A stretch of 64,000 nucleotides of DNA from the NCBI GenBank assembly GCA_944739405.2, contig OX123193.2:11416331-11480330 (forward strand). Reading direction: 5' to 3'. Both the position numbers and the translations under genes were made by a program. This DNA is from Euclidia mi (Eukaryota; Arthropoda; Insecta; Lepidoptera; Erebidae). This document shows, in pieces, positions 42,001-51,000 of the stretch (position 1 is its first letter; every line of letters begins with the position of its first letter). The notes under the pieces were generated by a model. That model ran no database searches and was not told the DNA's origin. It saw only the letters and a list, made by a program, of their open reading frames with translations.

Positions 42001-45000
42001 TGGCCGCCCGGCCGGCCGGCCGGCGCTGTACCTACCAGCGCGGGCGACCGACGCGACGGTGACAAGTGAGACACATTACGTCTCGCTCTTTCCCGCTGTT
42101 AAGGCGCTGTTATACCTCAGAAGCCGTGAAACACCTAATTTTTCGTCGCGCATATAGCCATAACGGTACATATTACAACCTAGCGAAAAATAGAGCTTAA
42201 AGTCAAAAGTCTGAACAAAAGACTTTGAAAGAATTTTTCATGTATGTAAAATAGAATCACGGTAAAAAAATCACAAAATCGAGGCAGAAAATAATCTTTC
42301 GTCTCACTGTTTGCAATATATTGATCGTAAGCTGTCATATGTTTTTTAATAATATTGTAGGAAACCTAATGAACTAAAGAATTACCTAATTTATTTTCAT
42401 ATTATACGGGTATATTTTGTAAAATTAAATAAAATCTGCCAAACGTCTATGATTTTTACGCTCGGTAGATCCCATCAATATCAAACGCTTCAGCAATTTA
42501 AACCTTAATAGCATAAGCGGTGTACTGAGTGTCGGTTGCTAGTTTACGCCCCGCCCAGACCTCATCATTCGGCTATGAGCCCTGTGAGAGATAGGTCATG
42601 TCGCTTGCGTCTCCGCTGCACGAAATTTTACGTAAACCTGTTTGTTATTGTAATACGCCGATTTGAGTTCATAATTTCATGTTTTATGTTATAGACTGAA
42701 TACTTTGAATCAAATAGGCTTTTCATATAACTATGGGCACATATAATTAGGACATAAGTTTATACTCTTGTTGCGTTTAATGTGTTATTGTTTCTGTGCT
42801 TATGAATAGATAATTAGAAGAATAAAATATGGACAATTAGAGAAATAAAGTTCTACGAAGGATTTGTACAAGAAAGCGTCGTAATAAAATGGAAATTCAT
42901 CCATGGCCAAGTGATTATGAAATATGTAACATTTTTACACAAATTATTTTCATAAGAGTCTTATATGACTGACTATGTTATAGATTATCGAATTCTATAA
43001 ATTATATAATTATAATATAATTATATAAATTATTCTCACAATACATAGCTGCCACAGTTTTCAACTTTTGAAAAAGTAATAACATAAAATCGAATCATTT
43101 TATGTACTTATATTTCAAATTCATTAGCTTGTCAGAGCGCCTGGAGCGCTAAGATGCTGCCACGTCGAACAATAAACAGCGCTAATATGGCGCTCCGCAA
43201 TCCGCACACAAGCGGTAACGAATGTTGTATTATTGTGTTGTGAACATAAACCTATTTAGGTACATCGGGTAAAACTTTGATTATTCATAAACTATTAGGT
43301 ATGTATCAGTACATCTCATATATTTTTAATTTCTAAAATCAATCATTTATAAGTAAGAAAGTGACTTCTCTGTTTGCTATAACACAAGATATAGTAATTT
43401 TTTTAATAATAAAGTACCTAACTAATTATCTTTATTGTAATTACAGTGAAGTTAAAGATAACAGTTCTGCAACGTCTTACACACATTTGACTGCAGTCAT
43501 TCCTAACACGATTTGTTCAAGAGCTAGCCAAGAAATGCTAAACAATTTTTTACAAATTTGACTTAAATTCCGTAGTGATAAGCAAAAATTACAAGAGTGA
43601 TAGCAGTGACTGGTTCGAATTGCGTAAGAATATGTTGACAGATTGAAATTTTGGTATAGTGGTAAAAAGAAGAGATAACAGCAGTAAAGCCAACTTAGTA
43701 AAAATTATTTTGTACAAATAAAATATTTGCAATGTAAAAGCAGTTGCGCATGGAGTCTAAAATAAACAACTGGCTTTGCAACAACTGGCGAAGCAAGAAA
43801 ATGTAACAATAGAGCCTTGTGGATTATCCGTTTATTGGTGCCACGCCAGATTGATTAATAGGTCTAAACACGATTGTGGAAATGTACTGTTGCCTATAAG
43901 AATGGCCTGGAGAATAGTATAAGAGCAAATAAAAGACAAATATGGAAAAATGATAAAAAAGTGAACTGACTAGTCTAAACAAATATTGTAATTGTTATTA
44001 CCAAATTCAGGGGCAACGCCACCTTACACGCAAACAAAAGTGTTTATTTGCTGTGTGGAGTGGCGAAAATATACCACTAAAAATAGAAATTATAGAAAGA
44101 TATGATGTTTTCAGGGAGAAGAAAATGAAAGAAAAGCTTGTGGCGTTTTATATGAATTGGCAGTTGCATGAAATTGTTGATTCTCGTCAAGCTCAAGGGA
44201 TGGCATTGCGAGATCACGGAGAGGAAAATGTTTCATCAGTGCTTGAAATTTCTACAATACCAAGCCGTAAAAGGAAAGTAAATGAAACTGTGCCTCGTGA
44301 ACAACAGCAAATAATAAGTATTGAAGCCTTATCACCTCACATACTGCCTTTAACTTTCGATGAGAATAAAGAAAACCTGCCGGGTTGTAGCAGACAGCTA
44401 ACTTTTGATGAGCTGTAAACTCTGTATTTCGTTCATAAATGATAAATGAATATAAATAAATATCTTTTAATATTTATTTTCTTTGAAACAACACATATTT
44501 GATGTGAAAGAAAATTTTTATATTTTTCCACACAAACATGTATGAGGAGAGCTAACAAAAAAGCAGTAACTCAAATTCTAATTCTATAATTTTCTAAGCG
44601 ACATAGCAGTATCTCATGAATAAGGTATATCCACATATATTTTTGATATTTCATCTATTTTGAAAAATAATAATGGGTTGGGTTTCGAAACGAGTCGCCT
44701 GAATTTGAGGGTATTGGTAGTGTAGGGGGCTTAAGGGAGTTCGTTTTAATCCCTTAAAAGTAATTTTGGCTGCCGGAGTTGCGTCTAAATATTTTTAAAT
44801 AATTTCCAAAATTTCATAAATACTTCGGCAATTATGTAAAATGGAACGTAGTTTTTATACTTTAGTACAGTTTTACAAATGTAATTTTTAGGTTTTATGT
44901 GAAAAACGTGAAGCAAAACGCAAAACCGCCATCTTGGACTGATCATATTGACAGCTAATGTCAAATTTGTGCGTCATTGCTTTCGAGTGCCTAGGGTTAG

Positions 45001-48000
45001 GTGCGACTGTAATAAGTTACTAAGTAGATTATGTTAGGTTTTCTTTTGACCCTTAATCCGAAAATAGGAGCCCTTCGCAGGGCTCCGTCAACTTTAGTTT
45101 ATTAAACTAGTGTGATGAATGTGGAAGTTGGCAGTGCCATACACACCGATGTTTGGAGATATTTTTTTTTCAGAGGAAACCAATTATTTCCGGCAAGTGA
45201 AAATGGTGAGGGGGGGTTTCGAGACCTCCCCTCCTCCCCCCCCAATCACTCACAACCCCTCAAAACGGCGACGTATTTCGAAACTTTTACCATAATAATT
45301 ATACCTATAATAACAATAAACATCCATAAATTAATAAAATAAAAACAACTTTTACTAAACTTCAATTATCTCGTAACTCGTTTTAGTTGAGATACGGCTT
45401 TTGCGCTTAGTAGGGCAGTATTGTGGTTTTTAGGGTACCGTTGCCAAAAGTTTAAAAAACGGAAACCTTATAGATTCGCCATGTCTGTCTGTCTGTCCGC
45501 CCGTATGTCACAGCCAATTTATTGCAAAACAGATTTGAAAACTGGCAGGAATGGAATTAGATGTAGGTATTCTATGAACTGCTTCACTATTTTTATACAA
45601 AAACAAAAATAATAATGGCCTCTCCATACATGGAACTGACTTAATTATTTTTATCATCTTACGGCACGTAGGTATTTACCTACTTTCGTCAACTATTAAT
45701 ACCTATAACGTCTGATGTAAACCAGTTTTGCTCATGGCTGCACTGAGAACAAATATTGCGCTATGCCTATATTGTACAAACAGATTGATGTATGTAATAT
45801 AAATTTTAATATCAGTATCTCAATTCAATATGCTAAAACGTTTTGCTTGCGATTTTAAAATATTGGAATACGGATGTCGCCAGAATACGGCCGCACGCGA
45901 CGAGAATGAAGGGGGGCGCCCCGCAGTAGACGGAGCTAAGCTCCCTTCACCTCCCCTGCTTCACCCCCTCATTTACCAAAACAGTCGCTTAGAACAGCGC
46001 CTTAATACGTAAGCGAAAGAAAGATGATAGATATTTTGGTGGTCAATTGTGTGTTATTGTCTTGTACCGGCTGTTATGTTGTATTAATGTGTGCGTTCCT
46101 GTACGTGGAACCACTAAACAAATGCATTTAAAAAGAAGCCGTTCTACGTTGACTTAAGGTTTATTTTCGTATATTTTGCCTTTTCAAAGCAATGAGTGAC
46201 TATAATTTACGTAATTTTAATTATTTTAGGATTAAAAAAAAATGATATTAAAAATGTCAGAAATGGATTCAGTAGCTGATTCTGAACAAAGTACTTTGAA
46301 AATGTGCATTAAACTTGTTACATGTTGTATAAATAAAATTTGAGAGTCTGTTTGTAATATTAAAATAACCGCTTTTTACTTAATGAATATGGATGTATAC
46401 ACGGTACATATACCGAAATGACATTTTTTACAATTTTTGTCTGTATGTTTGTTTGTTCTCGCTTATCTCTGGAACGGATGAACAGATTCTGACGGGACGT
46501 TCACTGGCGGATAGCTGATGTACCAAGGAGTAACTTAGGCTATAAATTAACTGGGTACGCGAAGTAGTCCCCTCAGAACGCGGGTGAAACCGCGGGAAAC
46601 AGCTAGTTGTTATATAAAATTCTTCTAATACTGAGTGACTTACAGACAGAAAATTGCTAAAAAAAGAAAGAAGAAAGCTTGGAGGCACCTGTAACCTGCC
46701 CTAGGGACTTAGGAAATAGGAGTTGGTGCACACTAAGAAAGGATTTCTTGAATTTCCTATTGGGGCAAGAGAAATTTCTGTTGCAGTCAAATAAAAAAAT
46801 ATTTGCGAGCATAGCTGCATCTCATCGAGGTAAATATATGTATAAAGATAACTTACTTGTGCACTTTGCTAGGCTTCCTATTGTTATTGTTCTTGACCCT
46901 CCGCTTGCGTCGCTCCGTGGGCACGCTGCCGCCGGCCCAATCCGCGTCGTCCTCATCGTCGCTCAGCAGTCCCGCGTACGACGTGGGTTCGCGGCTGTTT
47001 GATGCAATCCGCCTCGAGGCTATGCGGGAGCTGTTGCGGCCCATTCCTGTGATAAGTTAAGTATGATATTAAATGCAAACTTTTGCATAAAAAGCGGTGA
47101 TAGACCAGCGGTATACGTAACGGACTGCCGAGGATGGTCTCGGGTTCGATCCCCAGTCACCGCGGGCACACACCTCTGACTTTTCGAAGTTATGTGTGTA
47201 TTAAAAATGATAATTATCGCTCGCTTAACAATGGCAATAGGCTCGCCCCCTATTACATTGGGACCGAAACAACTGGCGGAGTGTGGATGTGTAATGCACC
47301 TCTGCCTACCCCTTCAGAGGTAAAGGCGTGAAGTTACTTATGCATTCATTATAGTAATAAGACATCTGGCATAAATTAAATCAAGGGTAAGCGGGACAAA
47401 TTACAACAGGTTGATAAGTACATTCTAGTTATCTTAATTTAGCTTTCCTGCTTTTGTTTACTCTTACTTGAAAAAAAGACGAGCAAAACAGATTATTTAG
47501 CTGCAGTGACATGAGAAATAGAGTCACATGCATCCTTGATTAACTTGTTGAATACCAATGCACTGTGAGACGTAATAGATTTTTAATTGTGTCTGATATT
47601 GTAGAATTCAAGAGGGTAATATATCATCATTATAATCATCATCTCAGTCCAAAGATGGGCACTGCTGAACACAGGTCTTCTCCGAGGCTCCACACACAGA
47701 CTTATCTTCAGCCGCCTGCATATAACCGTGGTTCGCTTTACCACCAATACTGTGGATGCCCCTTATGGTATCCCACACTAATACATATCTTGATTAAAAA
47801 AATCATTTCATTCTAAATTAGATGGAGCCTACCTACCTAACTAATAAATACTTCAAAATGTATATCAATCTCATTTGCAATCAAATTAAAACTAACTATA
47901 GCTAAGTGACTATTTAGTATTTACACATAAAATAAAACAATAATTATTTTTTTATTTATAGACTCACGCCTGTATCCCCGAAGGGATAGGCAGAGGTGTA

Positions 48001-51000
48001 ACATTAGTAACATTACACCCGACTTTTGAGTCAAACTACATGCCGAGAGTACAGCTGCTGGAGTCGCGACGCAACATCAACTTCAAGGTGTTTGTGGTGC
48101 GGGTCCCGACGTGCTTTCTGTCTGTTGTTATGAAGGAGGACTTTTGGCCGAAAGGTGTGGTGTTCCGTTGCTTCCGCGGACAGGTGCCACCAGAACGCAA
48201 AACATTATCATAGCCGCAAGTGAAGCAATTTTAACATAGTATATAAGTATATTTATTTTATTTACTAACAAAAATTGTATATTGTATGTATGTTAGTATG
48301 TAAGGTATGTATTTAAATAAAAAAATATGTATGTCAAACCATTGTCTAGTACCCATAGCACAAGCTCTACTTAGTTTGGGACTAGATGGTGATGCATGTA
48401 TAATATAATATATTGTGTATTTACTTAAGTATTTAAATAAATTGATTGATTGAAATTGATTTGTAATATTTACTTTTATTCAATTTAATAGGTTATTGAA
48501 GACTGAAGTGCTCAATTTGTATGTTTTCGTGAAACTGTGAATGTTTAGTATTCAAACATAATAACTGACACACATACTGAAGTAGTTATGTGATGCCTAA
48601 ACCACCAGCATCTATACTTATAAATATCAGGAGGCATGTTCTAGAAAAATTAAATCCTTGATTGACTGATCATGTGAGCATGGGTTCAACTCATGCACAT
48701 TTCATTGGTAATCAAACCTCAACAATAAATAATATAAATTAACAATACTTTAATTTGGACGTAGTTAAGCAGAAAGGACTCAATCCACACTAAGTCACTT
48801 TTGAGTTATGGGCGTTTAAAGTTTGAGCTGTAATTTCTCTGACAAAAGGTTATTATTATTTTTTTAAATGGCTCTTATCATCAAAAGAATAGTTTATATT
48901 GTATTTATCCATCAAGTTTGTGATATATTTTGCAATACATTTCGAGATATTAAGTTAAATGTGGGTTGAGTCCTTACCATTAAACTTAAGATTGTTAAGA
49001 CAGATTTTAATTTTTTATTTCTCAAAATGGACTCAAAACTACCCTTGTACTAGAAAATTATTTATAAAAAAAAACGAAATAGGTAAAAGTTCTAAAAAGT
49101 TTTACATTAATTGACCTTAAACATAAAGCTAGTAAAATCACATAAAACACAACCATTAAAATAAAAAAAAATAGACAAAACAGGCCAAAAATGATGTTGC
49201 ATGTTCTTTCATCCTCCAAGTCATTTCTGTGGCACCGGATGTCCACGTCAAAGGTCTTCTGGTCTCAGTGTAAAACCTTGTAGTGACCTGAGTACGGTCC
49301 TTCAAGTGGTCTTCTTGCCGGAGCCTGACGAACGATGACGTGGGTTGCTGTTGGCAGGTCCTTGGGTACGTAAAACGTTCTACTGCAACTATTGTGCCAT
49401 GACGTAGGTAGCAGCGTGAGTTTGCTGACGTGAGCACGTAGTCTAGCAGCCAGAGTTGTAATATCTGTCTCAGCTTCGGAGGCAGGTGAGAGGAATTGTC
49501 CAGGTAAACGGAGTGGTTCACCGTACACAATTTCTGCTGTAGACGATTGTAGGTCTTCCTTCCATGCGCTTCGTATGCCAAGTAGAACCCAAGGTAGGAC
49601 TTCAACCCAGTTGGATGATGCATGGCAGGTGAAGGCTGACTTTAGTTGTCAGTGCAATCTCTCCACAAGGCCATTAACTGCTGGGTGGTACGAGGTGGTA
49701 GTGTGATGGTTTGCGCCAATCAGTGCGGCGAGTTCATTGAATGTGTGCAATAGGAAATGTCGCTGCCGCGGTCGGTGGTAATGTGTTCTGGACAGCCAAA
49801 CCGCGTAATCCAATCATTGACAAGGGTGGCAGCGCAGGTTTCAGCAGTCATATCCTGGAGTGGATACACCTCAGGCCAACAAGTGAAGCTCGACTATTGT
49901 GAGACAGTATCTGTAGCCAGAACATAAGGGCAATGGTTTCAAGATCCAGCCGTCTAACGAGAGCCTCTTCAGGTGGTGGTCGAGGCTCTTGGCAATAAGA
50001 CCATTTACGGTCACGACTATCGGTACAATGATCGCCGAGTCAACATCCCACATGTCGACAATCTCGTGAGCCAGGTCCAATACTTAATTTGTTTATCTTT
50101 TTCGGCTTTCATAAGATTCTCGTCATGGGGTATGATGACGTCAATGATCATTGCAAGGCGCTCTAATCGGTCTGTCACAACTATGTCCGGCTTGTTAGCC
50201 ACAATAGTTCTGTCAGTAATGATAGACCGATCCCAATACAGAGCAGCACGAGCATTTTCAAGAACTGGGTCGGGCACATACCTGTAGTACGGTATTTCAG
50301 AATCGACAAGTTGGTACTTTAAGGCAAGTTGCTGGTGGACAATCCTGGCAACTTGGTTCTGTCTATGCAAATATTCACCGTTGGCAAGACGAGAACAACC
50401 GGATACTATATGTCTAAGCGATTCACCAGGCTGATGACATGCCCGACATATGTCGACCGTCCCATCCCTCTGAATATACTTCCGGTAGTTATTCGTCATG
50501 ACAACTTCGTCCATAATCGCAAAGACAAAACCGTCTGTTTCGGCGAAAAGATCGTCAAAACGCAGCTAGGACACCGACGCTGGAAAATCTACGTCGGGGT
50601 CCTAGCTGCAAAGCCCGGTAAAAACGTCCATGCAGCTCTTTACCTTTCCATACTTTCCTGCGCTCCTCTACACCAAGTACGGCAGGTTTGCGCCAGTTCT
50701 CTTTGGCCAGGCCCAGCGGGGTAAGCCCTCTGTCCACAGCGACCATATCTCGGTGCACACCATATCTCGGTGGTGGAGAAAGTTATCTCTGAGATTGCAC
50801 ACCTCGCGATTGTGGAGGGTCTTGGCACTCAAGAAGCCACGACCCCCACAGTTGTGCGGGATGTACAATCTCATCACCGACGAACGCTGGTGATGCATCC
50901 GTTATGTCGTAAGAAGGCAGCGAACTTTCCTATCCAAGGCGTCCAATTCTGTTTGAGTCTATCTGAGTATGCCGAAGGAGTACCTACATTAAGACGGGCA

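Noticed and set aside
45830..46012. 60-aa ORF with a GC-rich centre
   Set aside because: No motif, no splice or start support, and it lies in an intron among repeats.
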